From Chamaelirium japonicum (Eukaryota; Streptophyta; Magnoliopsida; Liliales; Melanthiaceae): a stretch of DNA of 64,000 bases. The translations under genes were made by a program, and so were the position numbers. Where the stretch lies: assembly GCA_947650365.1 (NCBI GenBank), contig CANTAL010000022.1:508554-572553 (forward strand), given 5' to 3'. Below, in pieces: positions 29,558-42,302 of the stretch (position 1 is its first letter; every line of letters starts with the position of its first letter). Under the pieces are notes generated by a model. The model was not told the origin of the DNA. It saw only the letters and a program-made list of their open reading frames with translations, and searched no databases.

Positions 29558-30345
29558 ATGACCAAGCTCGACCCCCTTGCCTCCATACTTAATGATAACA
29601 AACTTATGGGACCAAACTACAAAGACTGGAAGCGTAACCTGATGCCCGTCCTAAGGGTTGGCAAACACACAATTGCCCTAAGTACCCCTCAACCGGCCAT
29701 GCCGGGACCAAGTGCAACTAAGGCCCAGTTGAAGGAATAGAAAGACTGGCTAGATGCTGATGAGATGTGCAAGTGCTAGATAGTGGCATCCTTGCAGACC
29801 GTCCTTCAGAAGTAAGTCGAAGACATGGCCTTTGCTTCAAACATGATGCTCTACCTAAAGGAAATGTTTGAGGGTCGTAGTCGGATAACTCGTTACCTGA
29901 CCATCAAGAAATTGGTATCTACGAAGATGGCGGAGGGGACTTTAGTTCGGGATCATATGCTAAAATTATTTGGCTATGTGAACGAGCTTGGTTCCTTCGA
30001 TGTCATCTTGGATGCAGAGATCCAGACTGATATTTTCATCGCGTCTCTGTCAGGAGCGTTTGAGGGCTTCGTTACCAACTTTAACCTTAACCAGTTGGAG
30101 ATGTCTAATGCAGAGCTCCTAGCGGTGCTCCAGGCGGTAGAGGACAGGATAAAGGCAGGAGCACAATCCCTGAACGTAGAGCGGAATTCTTCTCTGAAAG
30201 CCAAAGGTAAGTTTCAAAAAAGAAAGACTAAGAAGCCCGTGAAGATGGGCCAGGTACAGTTGCAGGTTCCTAAGCAGAATGGTCCGGCAAAGCCCAAAGG
30301 AAAATATTTCCGATACGGCAAGAAGGGACACTGAAAGGGCGACTG
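29558..30345 (+). pseudogene. Copia-C gag
   Basis: Starts MTKLDPLASILNDNKLMGPN with the NYKDWKRNL pattern of copia gag proteins, continues through a UBN2-type region (DHMLKLFGYVNELGSF) and ends with a zinc knuckle beginning CFRYGKKGH-like near 30310. Fossil. Confidence 0.8.
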
Positions 30346-30394
30346 CCGTGCGGCTCCCAAGAAGGCTGAGACAGGTATATCTCAAATCCACATA

Positions 30395-33300
30395 GTGGAA
30401 TCCCTTGTAGCATCCAGTTATTCTCCAGTTTCATGGATTGTGGATTCTGGTTCCACTAACCATGCTTGCAATAATTTGCAGGGGTTCAAGGAGACAAGAA
30501 AACTGGGTGATGGCGAGATAATCCTAAGCATAGGAACTGAGGCCGTGGCAGAGGCTGAAGCAGTTGGAGATATCGTTTTGCAGTTCCTTGATAGAAGAAG
30601 TTTATTACTTAGAGACATACTTTATATACCGTCCTTGAGATGAAACTTAATTTCTGTTTCCCTATTGAATAATGAAGGTTTTTCAGTTTTATTTGATGTT
30701 TCTGGTGTGTCAATTAAATTGAATGGTTCCTTTGTTTGTAAGGGGAAGATACAGAATGGTCTCTATGTAATTAACTCCAATCATAAGAATGATAACATAA
30801 CTGAACTTGTGTGGTTAATTCATCTAAAAGGAAAAATCCCTCAGATAATTTAACACTCCTTTGGTATCTAAGGCTTGGATACATAGCCTCAGATAGGATT
30901 CACAGGTTGGTTAAGGTAAGACTTTTAAGTCCAGATGTTTCAGAATGCTTACCGACATGTGAGTCTTGCCTGGAAGGCAAGATGACTAAAAGATCTTTCC
31001 GAGTCAAAGGTAGCAGATCTAAGGAAGTATTAGAGTTGGTATATACTGATGTATGTGAGCCCATAAGTGTCCGTGTCATAGGAGGCTTCGAGTATTTCAT
31101 CACCTTCACGGATGATCACTCGAGGTTTGGATACATATACCTAATACGGCGGAAGTCTGAATCCTTTGATAAGTTCAAGGAGTTCAGAGCTGAAGCAGAA
31201 AAGTAGACGAGTAAAAGTATCAAGTCTCTTCGATCGGATCGCGGAGGCGATTACCTATCGGATGAATTTATTGGATACCTGCGTGAGCATGGGATCGTAT
31301 CCCAGTTGACTGCACCAGGGACACCACAACAAAACGGTGTATCTGAGAGGAGAAACTGAACTTTGTTAGACATGGTTCGAACTATGATGAGTTATGCAAC
31401 ATTACCACCTAGTTTTTGGGGATATGCCCTAGAGACGGTAGTATATACTTTGAACTTTGTTCCATCAAAATCAGTACCTCTAACTCCTTGGGAGCTGTGG
31501 TTGAAGCGAAAGCCAAGCCTAAAGCACTTTAGGATTTGGGGTTGTCCAGCACATGTGCGGAAGGACAAGCGAGATAAAATGGAGTCAAAGATTAAGGTAT
31601 GTCTATTCGTTGGGTATCTAAAAGGGACAAATGGTGGTTTATTTTATGATCCTGAGGATAGAAAGGTTGTCGTCTCAACGAACGCCGTATTCCTAGAGCA
31701 AGATTATTTAATAGACCATAAGCCCACCAGTAAAGTAGTTCTTGAAGAATTGCTTGGTACTGATGGGAGTACACAGACAGAAAATATAGTAGGAGCCGAT
31801 ACCACTAAGATAAACGATACTGTAGAATCGACTCCTATGGAACCACCGCAGGCTCGTCGTAGTGGGAGGACCACAAGTGCTCCTGATAGATATATTGGAG
31901 AAGCCATTATGGTAGATCCAGAGTTTCAGGAGGATGATCCTCTGAACTATGACGAAGCGATGGTATCCTCTGACCATGCAGTATGGCAGGAAGCCATGGA
32001 GGCAGAACTGACATCGATATCCCAAAACTCGGTCTGGATACTTGTAACACCACCTCACAACATTAAACATATTGGGTGTAAGTGGGTGTATAAAAGGAAA
32101 AGAGGTCCGGATGGTACCGTTGAGACTTACAAAGTTAGACTAGTCGCTAAGGGTTATACCCAGCGAGAAGGGATTGACTATGACGAAACCTTTTCACCAG
32201 TGGCTATGATTAAGTCTATCCGGATTCTCTTGTCCATTGCAGCCCATTATGATTAGGAGATCTGGCAAATGGACATCAAGACCGCATTCCTCAACGGGGA
32301 TTTGGAAGAAGACATCTATATATCTCAGCCTCCAGGCTTTATCGCAAAAGGTCAGGAAAGTCTGGTGTGCAAGTTGCAAAGGTCCATTTATGGACTGAAG
32401 CAAGCATCCAGAAGTTGGAACATGTGTTTTGATCAAGCTATCCAGTCTTATGGATTTGAGCAGAATGTGGATGAACTATATGTTTATAAAAGGAGCGATA
32501 AGACTGCATTAGTTTTTCTAGTACTTTACGTAGACGATATCCTGCTTATTGGAAATGATATTGGAATGTTGTCTACAGTGAAGGTATGGTTATCCTCTCA
32601 ATTTGACATGAAAGACCTGGGTGAAGCGAGTTATGTTCTGGGGATCAAGGTAACTCGAGATCGCCAGAACAAGACTCTCTCGCTGTCACAGTCAGCCTAT
32701 ATAGATACTATCTTGGTCAGATTCAATATGCACAACTCCAAGAAGGGACTGGTTCCATTTAGACATGGAATGAAATTGTCCAAGGATCATGATCCTAAGA
32801 CTCCTGAGGAGAGGGCAAAGATGCAGAAGATACTTTATGCTTCGGCTGTAGGGAGTCTGATGTATGCTATGCAGTGCACGATACCAAATATATGGTATGC
32901 AGTAGGCATGATGGGCAGGTATCAGTCAAATCCGGGTCAAGGGCACTGGACTGCTATGAAATGTATACTCAAGTATCTCCGTAGGACGAGAGATTATGAG
33001 TTAGTTTACTCTTCACAGGAACTGATACCGATTGGATATACAGATTCTGACTTTGCGTCAAATCCGGAATCCAGGAGATTGATGTCAGGATTTGTGTATT
33101 CATTAGGAGGAGGAGCTGTCAGTTGAAGGAGCGTGAAGCAGGGATGCATCGCGGATTCGACGACAGAGGCTGAGTACGTTGCGGCGTGCGAAGCAGCTAA
33201 GAAGGCGGTGTAGCTCAAGAAGTTCCTCACGGACTTAGGATGCGTACCGGGAGCTCAAGATCCTATTGTCCTTTACTATAACAATAGTGGAGCGGTAGCA

Positions 33301-33510
33301 CAATCCAAGGAGCCAAGATATCACCAAAAGAGCAAGCATATCGAGCGAAAATACTATATTATCTGGGACTTGCAAAAGTGAGGGAAGGTTGCAGTGACTC
33401 AGGTGGCGTCTGCAGATAACATGGCGGACCCTTTCACAAAGGCGTTATCGACCAAGGCTTTTGAGAAGCACGTGGATGCCATGAGAATTAAGACTGTTGT
33501 TCCCCGCTAG
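30395..33510 (+). pseudogene. Copia-C pol (protease, integrase, RT, RNase H)
   Basis: Protease WIVDSGSTNHACNN (about 30436); integrase with CESCLEGKMTKRSF and EYFITFTDDHSRFGYIYLI (about 30960-31140); RT with [37 protein letters not shown] and FLVLYVDDILLIGND (about 32080-32560); RNase H with GYTDSDFASNPESRR and TTEAEY (about 33035-33180). Long stretches remain open, so it is younger or less decayed than Copia-A pol. Confidence 0.88.
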
Positions 33511-33513
33511 GCC

Positions 33514-35475
33514 AAGTGGGAGATTATTGTAGCTCGTGTGTCCTTAGCGTGGATTTTCTGTATTAACATTAATAAAGATGACTTTGGTTATTGCTTTAAT
33601 TAGAATACTACTTTAGTATATGTTGATACACATATAATAAAGGACCCTAGGGAACACAGTAGGCCATTGAGATGCATGGTGGATCTATGCTTGGGAGACC
33701 CAGTGGACCAGTTGTGTGTAGACCTAGAACTAGTTCACATCTTAGGTGATACCGGTCGCTTCACTAAGAACAAGCTGTTGACAGGTAGAGGATGTGGTGA
33801 AGTCTCCACCACGGGAATGTGAGATTTCCATTCACCTGACTAAGCACGATGATCGTGTTGAACAGGAACCAAGACGGTGCACAGTTCAGTGATTCAGACA
33901 CTGGTGCATAAACCATCTTACTACTATAGATAATCTGTCCTTAACCCTGAGGGACCATGTACACTGGGCCAATCAGTTGTGTGGTGCTTTGATGTGCCAA
34001 CGTGTGCGGACCTTCTATAGTCCAATACCACGGTATGCTGGGTTACCCGACTGGCGCTTGAGTGACATGTAATCCCTACAGGTTATCCGACGTCCAGTGC
34101 TGGATGGGTGCGTTTGATGAGTCAATCTGTCCACACAGTTAACCCAGGCCTGGTGGTTGTCAGTATGACTGACGACGTTCCGGATGCTAAGTATAGCACC
34201 GGAAGGTGTGTGGTGTTATAGATGACAAGTCATCAAACCCTAGTCAGATGATCGATCAGGATCTGACGGTGCTCCCCACCGCCCGAGTCGTATCATGGCA
34301 CCAGTAATAAAAGGGACTGAGGATTATCGAAGTATATTAGAGAACAGGGTTATGAGGGAGTGACATTAGTTTAGGATCACTAGATTTCAACTCGCGTCGC
34401 ACTCTGGGTGGCTACGCGGGTTAATCAGATTAGGGCTGATTAACAGAACTTTCGGTGTGTCACCGGAACAGTTAATCAGGGATCCGGTTGGAGCTAGAGA
34501 TCCCAAACCCTGAAGGTTCCACCCTGTCATTGCGTATAGGAATTATTCCCCGACTTGGTTGGATACGTTGGATGCGACATAGCGTGATGGAGCGCAAGCC
34601 CGGAGCCTAAGAACCTAATTCACATGTGTTAGGGGCCGTAGGGGTATTTTGGTAAATACTGAAATATGGCTCAGAACATATTGAATATGGATCTTAGAAT
34701 GAGCGGAATAATTCCAGGAGCTCATAGACACTGACGGAACTCGATTCTGAGTAGCGTACCTCACTCAGTCTCTCTTTCAGTTTTTTACTTTTCGTGAAGG
34801 GTGTTTTCATCCAGGCTTCACGATAGACATTAGAAACCCTGAAAACCGCCCCCCTCTTATCCTAATCTACTAGGGGCTGGCCCTAGCTTCCTTGAAGTAC
34901 TAGGGGACCGGCCCTATAAGCAGAATAGGGAGAGGGAGGGTCGGCCATATGTGCCTCCCTCTCCAAAAGGTCGAACCTCTCATCCTCTCTCCCTCTTTGT
35001 GGTTTCGGCCAAGGAAGAAAGAGGAAGAAGAAGGAAGAAGAAAGAAGAAGGAAGGAGAAGGAAGAAGAGAGAAAGAGAAGGAGAAGATCTCGTGACTAGC
35101 CATCGTCTTCACAACGGATTCCTTCGTCGGCTCGTAATCCTTACACTCAGAGACGGGATTTCGAGGATTCTTCAATTCGTAAAGGACAAGGTGCTATCCG
35201 ACAGCTTCCCTTGCGATTCATGTGCGGTTCATCATCGTTCCGTTCTCTTTGGATCATAGATCCATAAGGTATGATGATTCTAAACACCAAACTAGATGCA
35301 TGCATGTCTTCCGTAGATCGTAGTATGCCTCTAGGGTGTCCGCACATATGTTAAGATCATAGATTTGCATGTAGATTATTTTGTAGAATTAATTGTAATG
35401 AAACATACACCGTATGATCTTCGGATCTATCTTTTGCTTCTGCTGCGACTCTGATAAGCGGATCCAATTCCAACA
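33514..35475 (+). repeat. Copia-C PPT and 3' LTR
   Basis: AAGTGGGAGAT is the PPT; the LTR runs from about 33525 to CCAACA at 35475, about 1,951 bp. It contains a purine-rich AGAAGAAGG stretch (about 35010-35090) that may mark the leader downstream of its promoter. Only one copy is seen. Confidence 0.7.
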
Positions 35476-36266
35476 CGTTTATCTCACCATGACGAGGCCT
35501 GACATTGCCCATGCCGTTGGTATTGTCAGTCAGTTCGTTCAGTCTCCTCGCTCGGTTCACTATGCAGTAGTCCTTCGGATTATTCGGTATCTCCGTGGCA
35601 CTATCACTCGATCGCTGTTGTTTCCCTCCACATCTCCATTGGTTCTGTGTGCTTACTCCGATGCTGATTGGACTGGAGATATTGCTACTCGTCGATCTAC
35701 CACCGACTACTGCGTGTTCCTTGATGATTCCCTCATTTCTTGGCGCAGTAAGAAATAGGAGTATGTTGCACGCTCCAGCACCGAAGCCGAATACCGAGCT
35801 ATGGCTTCCACCAGTGCAGAGATTGTCTAGCTTCAACGTCTTCTACTCGACTTGGGAGTCAGGATTTCTGGGGCTACACCTCTATTCTGTGATAACCGGA
35901 GTGCCATTCAAATTGCTAGCAATCCGGTTTTTCATGAGCGGACCAAACACATCGAGGTCGACTGTCATTATGTTCGGTAGGAGTTTCTTGCCAATATCAT
36001 CTCCCTGCCGTTCATTCCCTCGACAAAACAGACTGCTGATTTTCTCACCAAGCCCTTGACGATTGCTAGATTTCGTCATTTTATAAGCAAACTCTCGGTA
36101 CATGATCCACCGTGAGTTTGAAGGGGAGTGTTAATGTATATACCAGGTCGGGTTCTATGTACAGTCGGGTCGGATTCTATGTGTATATATGTATTTATGT
36201 ATTAGGCTTTAGTCCCTCAATGAGAACCATTCCATTCTCTCCAAACTCTAGTCTTTATCTCCTAAC
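35476..36266 (+). mobile_element. Copia-B: 3' stump of a Copia-A-family element
   Basis: Homologous to 21247-22029 of Copia-A: RNase H (YLTMTRPDIAHAVGIVSQF, LCAYSDADWTGDIATRR), PPT (GAAGGGGAG) and a 138-bp LTR at 36129-36266. The left side stops exactly at the end of the Copia-C LTR, suggesting that Copia-C inserted into it. Broken and 5'-truncated. Confidence 0.9.
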
Positions 36267-38125
36267 AGTTGAATGCACGTCTGATTCCTACTTTCCAAAA
36301 AAAAATTAACCAATTTTTCGGCCCAAAACTTTCTCCCAAATTTAAGTTGATCACCCACCTTATAAGGTCAATCATAAATGCTATTTTTTTATGATGTTGC
36401 TGATTTTGCAAATTTGATGATGATACTGATTTTGTCTATGAAAATAAAAAAATTTGAGAGTATAAGACTAAACAATACATAGACTGAATCAATGTTCCCC
36501 TCTTTTTTTTTTCCTTTTTGCTGATTTTGCCTATGTTTGCCCTTTTTTCGTGATTTTGTTGAATTTTTAATTATCGAGGAGTGTGGTGGGAAATGCAAAG
36601 CCGGCTTCACTCCCGGAGGGATTAGTTCGAGCCCGAAGTGGGTCCATTGCCCGAAATACTAATTTTGCTGATTTTTTCTATGTTTGCCCTATTTTCTTGA
36701 TTTTTTTTCCATCAATTTAAAAACAATGAAAGAAAGATAAAGGCGAGCGGTTAAATCTTTAAAGTCTGATTTTTGCCTATGTTTGCATCAAAACAAACCC
36801 AAACCGACATGCAAAGGGACGACTTTCACCATGTCTTCATAATGTTGGATCCTTTTTTCTCAAAATGTTGGATCTTTCTAGAAAAACTTTCTTAATGAAT
36901 GCATGCCCGTGCACTTGATTCTATCCCCCAATTTTTATGAAATTTTTTTTGACTCTAGGTGCAAAGGTATTGATCTTCGGATACCTTTGCAGAAATCAGG
37001 AAATCTCCTGATCTTGCTTACTTTGCTGATATTTTTTTTATTATTTCTCCCTTGCAGTTACTACTACCTCGTTCGGAGCACTTTATGCTCGAATAACCTT
37101 CCAGCCAAACACCTCCACAACTAAGTAAGTCTTCTTCATCCGAAATGCTCTTTTGCTCAATCGAGAGCCATTCGTGACTCGCTCTTTTTTTTCCCTTTAG
37201 AGATAATCGTCCTGTGTTGCCCTTTTTTTTCATGATTTTTGCCTATGCTTGCATCAAAACAAACCCAAACCGACATGCAAAGGGACGGCTTTCACTATGT
37301 CTTCATAATATTGGATCATTTTTTCTCAAAATATTGGATCTTTTTAGAAAAACTTTCTTAATGAATGCATGCCCGTGCACTTGATTCTATCCCCCAATTT
37401 TTATGGAATTTTTTTTGGCTCTAGGTGCAAAGGTATTGATCTTCTGATACCTTTGTAGAAATCAAGAAATCTGCTGATCTTGCTTACTTTGCTGATTTTT
37501 TTTTTATTATATCTCCCTTGCAGTTACTACTACTCCGTTCGTAGTACTTCATGCTTGAATCACCTTCCAGCCAAACACCTCCACAACTAAGTAAGTCTTC
37601 TCTATCCGAAATGCTCTTTTGCTCAATCGAGAGCCATTCGTGACTCGCTCTTTTTTTTCCCATTAGAGATAATCGTTCTGTGTTTGCAGATTTTCTTTTT
37701 TCGTTGATCTAAAATTAAACACGGTAAAGTGTTTCAATTTTTGGTTTCCAATTTTTTGGGTGCAAGTAAAATCAACAATTAATTTTTTGGCTTCCAATTT
37801 TTTGGTTGCAAGTGAGATCCAATGCAAAAACTATAACTTCAACAAAGGTTCAATATCATTTTTGCTGTTTTGATTTTTTTTTTCTGATTTTGCTTATTTC
37901 GAACAGCAAATTTATAAAAAAATCAGCAAATTTGCTGATCTTGCTTATTTCGAACAACCCCTCTCTCTCTATATATATCTCTCTCAATAAGGAAATTTGT
38001 ACATGTTTTCTAATTATATTTTCTTTGTAGTTACTACTTGATTCCTTGCTGTTCCTACTTTTAAGTATCCCGTTCGGAACACTTCCTGCTCGAATCACCT
38101 TATAGCCGAACAACTCCACGACTAA
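36267..38125 (+). repeat. Segmental duplication copy 2 with exon-like cassettes c, d, e
   Basis: Starts right after the Copia-B LTR and matches copy 1 from about 23390. Cassettes: c 37058-37124 (67 nt), d 37524-37590 (67 nt), e 38031-38125 (95 nt, with a 5' extension). All three are preceded by TTGCAG or TTGTAG after a T-rich tract and followed by GTAAGTCTTC. Copy 2 continues into further exon-like blocks, so it looks like the parental locus, with its 5' end replaced by retrotransposon DNA. Confidence 0.65.
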
Positions 38126-38548
38126 GTAAGTCTTCTTACTATCTGAATTGCTCTTTTGTTCAATTGAGAGTCATTCGTGATAAAAAAACTATGACAATAA
38201 CTATTTCAATCTTCTTTTTTCGTGAATAGGTGTTTTGAATATTTGATAAAAAAAAAAACAACCCGAGATGGAGGTAACTACTTAAAATTTGATTTGGCGT
38301 GGTTATTACAAAGTTCGTATGAGAGAATGATCTGTCCTATAATGTCCAATGGATAATCACTTACTGAATTTTTTTCATTTTGCTGATTTTGATTTTGGAA
38401 GACAAGCAAAATCAGATTCTGATGGATGTAACTTTATTCTAAAAGACTAAAATCAATTTTGATTCTAAAAGACATACATAGAAGTTGATTTTTTTTCTTT
38501 TTTCTTTCTTTTTTGCTGATTTTTGTTTTTTCTTTTAGTTTCTTTTAG

Positions 38549-38981
38549 ACCAAGAACGCTCATGCCCAACCCCATCCCCACAAGCCCAAGGTCTTCCTTT
38601 GCAAGACAGGTATGCTCTTTGTTCACTTTCATGAATCACATTAGAATATTAAAGGCGGTGATTGGATTAGGTATTGCTATTTTTTTTTTAATTAACTAAT
38701 TTGTTCGATCAATTTGTTTTCATGAGACTTCTGAATCCCAATATATTAGTTGAATTAAAATGTGCTCATGATACTTCTAGCTTCCTAATTGGCATTCTAT
38801 TTGCATGTTATTATCTGAAGTTGCTTCCTTATTTGTTGATTTTTACTCAATATAGATCAATGATTCTGTGGAGATAGGAGATAGTCAACATGGAGAAGTT
38901 ATGATGGAAGGAGCTGGTTACACATATATCTCCCAGTGGCTTTTTATGGATTTTACCATGAATGCAAGATCAAAAGCTTGA
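38549..38981 (+). CDS. Possible small spliced ORF (57 aa), hypothetical
   Basis: Two exon-like blocks lie downstream of the cassettes: 38549-38609 (after TTCTTTTAG, before GTATGC) and 38856-38985 (after ACTCAATATAG, before GTAGTC). Spliced, they leave a frame from ATG 38562 to a TGA at 38979-38981, starting MPNPIPTSPRSSFARQ and continuing INDSVEIGDSQHGEVMMEG. I recognise no family. The phase is continuous across the intron, but a frame this short can occur by chance; a noncoding or decayed transcript is equally likely. Confidence 0.25.
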
Positions 38982-38985
38982 TGAG

Positions 38986-40327
38986 GTAGTCGGTTTTGAT
39001 ATTTAACTAACTCATAGTTGGTTTTGATGAGGTGGCCGAAAGTACATGTGAAGTTTATGAAACTGTACATGTGAAGTGATTCATTGCTACTTTATTCTGA
39101 GAGTTATTTCAAAGCAGTATTAATTTGTCTTCCATAAGTTCACTTTTATGTGAAAAGCATTTCTTTTAAACCATTTATGCAATCCTAATTTATTCAATCC
39201 ATGAGCCCCCCATCAGGATCGAAACCTGCATTTAACTGTAAGGAAAACCAGCTTTAGAATTTATACGAAAAATTCCAAATGAAAGTTCATGGAAATTGCT
39301 TCATTATCCACTTCTTTTTTCAACGTTTGCAGTTTATAGTGATGGGTATGGACATCTTCCAAGATGCATGGTCTCCCTGTCACAATGTCTATATGATTTA
39401 AAATCAATCCAGGTCAGAATTAAGCTATAGCATTTATATCTGTCATTACATTGTAGGTGAAGCTGATTCGTGATTTTATTTCCCAGTATTTTGAATGTAT
39501 CACAGCAATGCCTTGCTAATGGCGAAGAAGCTATTACTGCTATTGCTTTTAAAATCTTTGAATTGAATCTCCTGCTCAACTTCTTGGGGATTCGTTAAGA
39601 TTCGTTATGTAGTTTTTGCTAGAAGTTTGTTCAAGTCAGCATTTGGAGCTAAATATACGACATCACATTGGATGAATACTAAATATCGCATGCCAATTCC
39701 CCCCCTTCGTGCTGTGTAGTTTTAAATGTCATAAACTGCTTTCTAAGTATGTCATGTTGATCATTATAGGCAATTCAAATAATCTCATGGCTTGCAAAGT
39801 ACAATGCTTCTTTTTTGAAAAAGCACAGTTTAGTCATGCCTATCCTTCAAGTTATGTGCCCTTTGCTTACGGAGACAGCCACTGGAGATGAAGATACCGA
39901 CCTTTAAGCTGATCGAGCAGTTTTTTTAGTAATTTTTGAGTTTGTATCTATGAACTTTCATCATATCAGCACAAAATATCAGGAGGCTTCTATTACTGCT
40001 TTAGGTGTTATTTTTGAGGGTTGTCATGAGTTGTTAAGGGATAGGTTGGAAAATATTTTACATATTTTTTGGGGGCTTTAAAGGATCAAGAACAAATCCC
40101 TCGAATCTCTCACAAGATCTATCCCTAATAAACTCTCTTTGATATTTCCTCTCTCCAGTCCCTTAAATCTCTCACTGGATCTCATCTATCCCTACACATT
40201 CCATCCTCCCCGCCCCCCCTAAAAAATAAAATCCCTATAAGATGACCCTCTACAGTTAAATTAGATTGCAAATTTTCTTTCAAAAAATTTGCATTGCAAG
40301 TGATCGAATATTGCATGATGTATCATT
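38986..40327. other. AT-rich stretch, possible 3' part of the duplicated locus
   Basis: No convincing gene. A short block near 39773-39890 after TTATAG contains the frame YPSSYVPFAYGDSHWR and could be a last exon of the same locus, but nothing supports this beyond position. Confidence 0.25.
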
Positions 40328-40332
40328 TTTTG

Positions 40333-40646
40333 TGTTAAATACCCTCGCACCTCAAAACCTGGGTTGTAAGGGGAGGTCCACAGCGGGTATATTAAGCGGG
40401 TGATGGGTGCCTCCCTTACTAATGTGGGACTAACTGTTAACACTCCCCCTCACACGGAGCACACGTGGCAAGGCATGATCGGTGGGGAGCACCCGGAGCG
40501 GGAGCAGGAGCAGGAGACGGGCTAGCTCTGATACCATGTTAGATACCCTCGCACCTCAAAACCCGGGTTGTAAGGGGAGGTCCACAGTGGGTATATTAAG
40601 CGGGTGATGGGCGCCTCCCTTACCGATGTGGGACTAACTGTTAACA
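40333..40646 (-). mobile_element. TRIM (terminal-repeat retrotransposon in miniature)
   Basis: Two 110-bp terminal repeats (40333-40442 and 40537-40646, TGTTA...TAACA) flank a 94-bp interior. The minus strand carries the PBS TGGTATCAGAGC directly inside the right repeat and a PPT-like GTGAGGGGGAG inside the left one. A perfect target duplication TTTTG lies at 40328-40332 and 40647-40651. The LTRs differ at six sites, all transitions, about 5%. The LTR contains AGTCCCACATCGG/TTAGT, a motif seen in several plant TRIM LTRs. Noncoding, structurally whole. Confidence 0.95.
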
Positions 40647-41249
40647 TTTTGCATCCCCATTTATTTAGTACATCATGCCCCATCTAAATAACCAACCCTT
40701 CAATTCTCTTGGTTTCCACTATGAGGATTGTTGTGCCTGCATATTCCATACATGTAGGTCAGAGTTATACATGGAACACATTTCTCGGTTTCCACTCTGA
40801 GGTAGTAGCATGATCCACTTACTACAGGTAAAGAAATATGTCCAACTCTTAATTTGTTTTTTTTAATATGTTCCATATATAACTCAGACCTACAGTGGGA
40901 AAACCAAAAGGGAAGAAAAAAAACCAAAATATCAGCACCCAGCTGGAAACACCTCAGCTTGATTCATCACAGATCAGGGATTTCACAGATTCAAGATTTT
41001 GACTAAAAAATGGCAATTAATAGGGGATTTCAAGAATTGGTGGTTTCAAAACCCACGATCGATACAGAAATCCAAACTCAAAAATAATCGGCGGCAGAGG
41101 AAGAACACTAATTGTCAGGCCAGTCGGGTTTTTTTTTTTGATATTTCAAATAAAGGAATTTAAATACTAATTTTGATAAATGATGAGGTTCTTGATTTGA
41201 CCAGTGGTTTTTTTGGGGTTGTCGGTCCATCGGGGCGGGGTCATAGGAG

Positions 41250-41414
41250 CTGAGTGTTACCGCCAAAGGTGGCCGCGAATGGCGCAACAGTGGCCGTTGA
41301 TGGTGGTGTCGGAGTAGTCGGTCCGTCGGGGCAGGGTCGCTATAGGGTGTTGTTGCCACCGAAAGTGTTTTGTTGCCGAAGGCAGTCATATGTGTTGCTG
41401 ATGTTCCCAACGGG

Positions 41415-41445
<31 letters not shown>

Positions 41446-41710
41446 GGGGATGCCCAGGGGGTGTCTTGACGCCAAAGGCGGGTTCACTGCTGTGTCAACA
41501 GGTGTTTTGCCGCCAAAGGCGACTCGTTGCAGTGCCAATAGGCACGGCCATGCTAAAGAAAATCGGATAAGCACGGGCATGCACTAGGGAAAATCCGTCA
41601 ATTTTGAGTAATCCGGCCTATTGCGTGCAGTGCCGATAGGCACGGGCATTGCTGACAAATGTGTTGCCGCCGAAGGCGGCCCGCTGTAGTGCCGATAGAC
41701 ACGGGCATGA
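41250..41710 (+). repeat. Degenerate GCCGCCAAAGGCG / GCAGTGCCGATAGGCACGG repeat region
   Basis: Phrases such as TTGCCGCC(A/G)AAGGCG followed by GCAGTGCC(G/A)ATAGGCACGGGCAT recur at about 41500, 41620 and 41665, and more weakly from 41254. A GT run and an uninterrupted G run (about 41429-41449) are included. No coding frame is convincing. Confidence 0.55.
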
Positions 41711-41714
41711 ACTA

Positions 41715-42003
<289 letters not shown>

Positions 42004-42302
42004 CATATATATATATATATAAAAAGAGTAATTTTGGTAACCTACAGATTACACCATTTCACGAATCGCACGCCTCTACGTTTGTCCCCTCTTTTGTCTT
42101 TTCGTTTATCTCCCACCGTCCCTTAGTATACTAGACTAGATAAACTATAGTTAGTCAAGATGGGTACAACATTATACTTTAACACAAAATACACAGTAGC
42201 TACAAACCAATACATTACACAAATTTATCCAGCCAAAAAAGAAAAAAAAAAACATTAAGAGACAAATCTGCATCAATAAAGGCCTTTATGCCTTATACTA
42301 GT

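Larger units (their letters stand above)
29558..35475 (+). mobile_element. Copia-C: decayed Ty1/copia element (Angela/Tork-like), lacking a recognisable 5' LTR
   Basis: Gag and pol in copia order are followed by a PPT and a long 3' LTR. Motif style (MHNSKKGLVPFRHGMKLSK, DSTTEAEYVAACEAAK) and LTR length suggest the Angela/Tork group. It is a fossil with somewhat under ten coding breaks, and its left end is not identifiable. It abuts a stump of another copia element at 35476. Confidence 0.85.

Noticed and set aside
40333-40646. Cassandra-type TRIM with 5S rRNA-like LTR
   Set aside because: The LTR is only 110 bp and carries no recognisable 5S promoter boxes; generic TRIM preferred.
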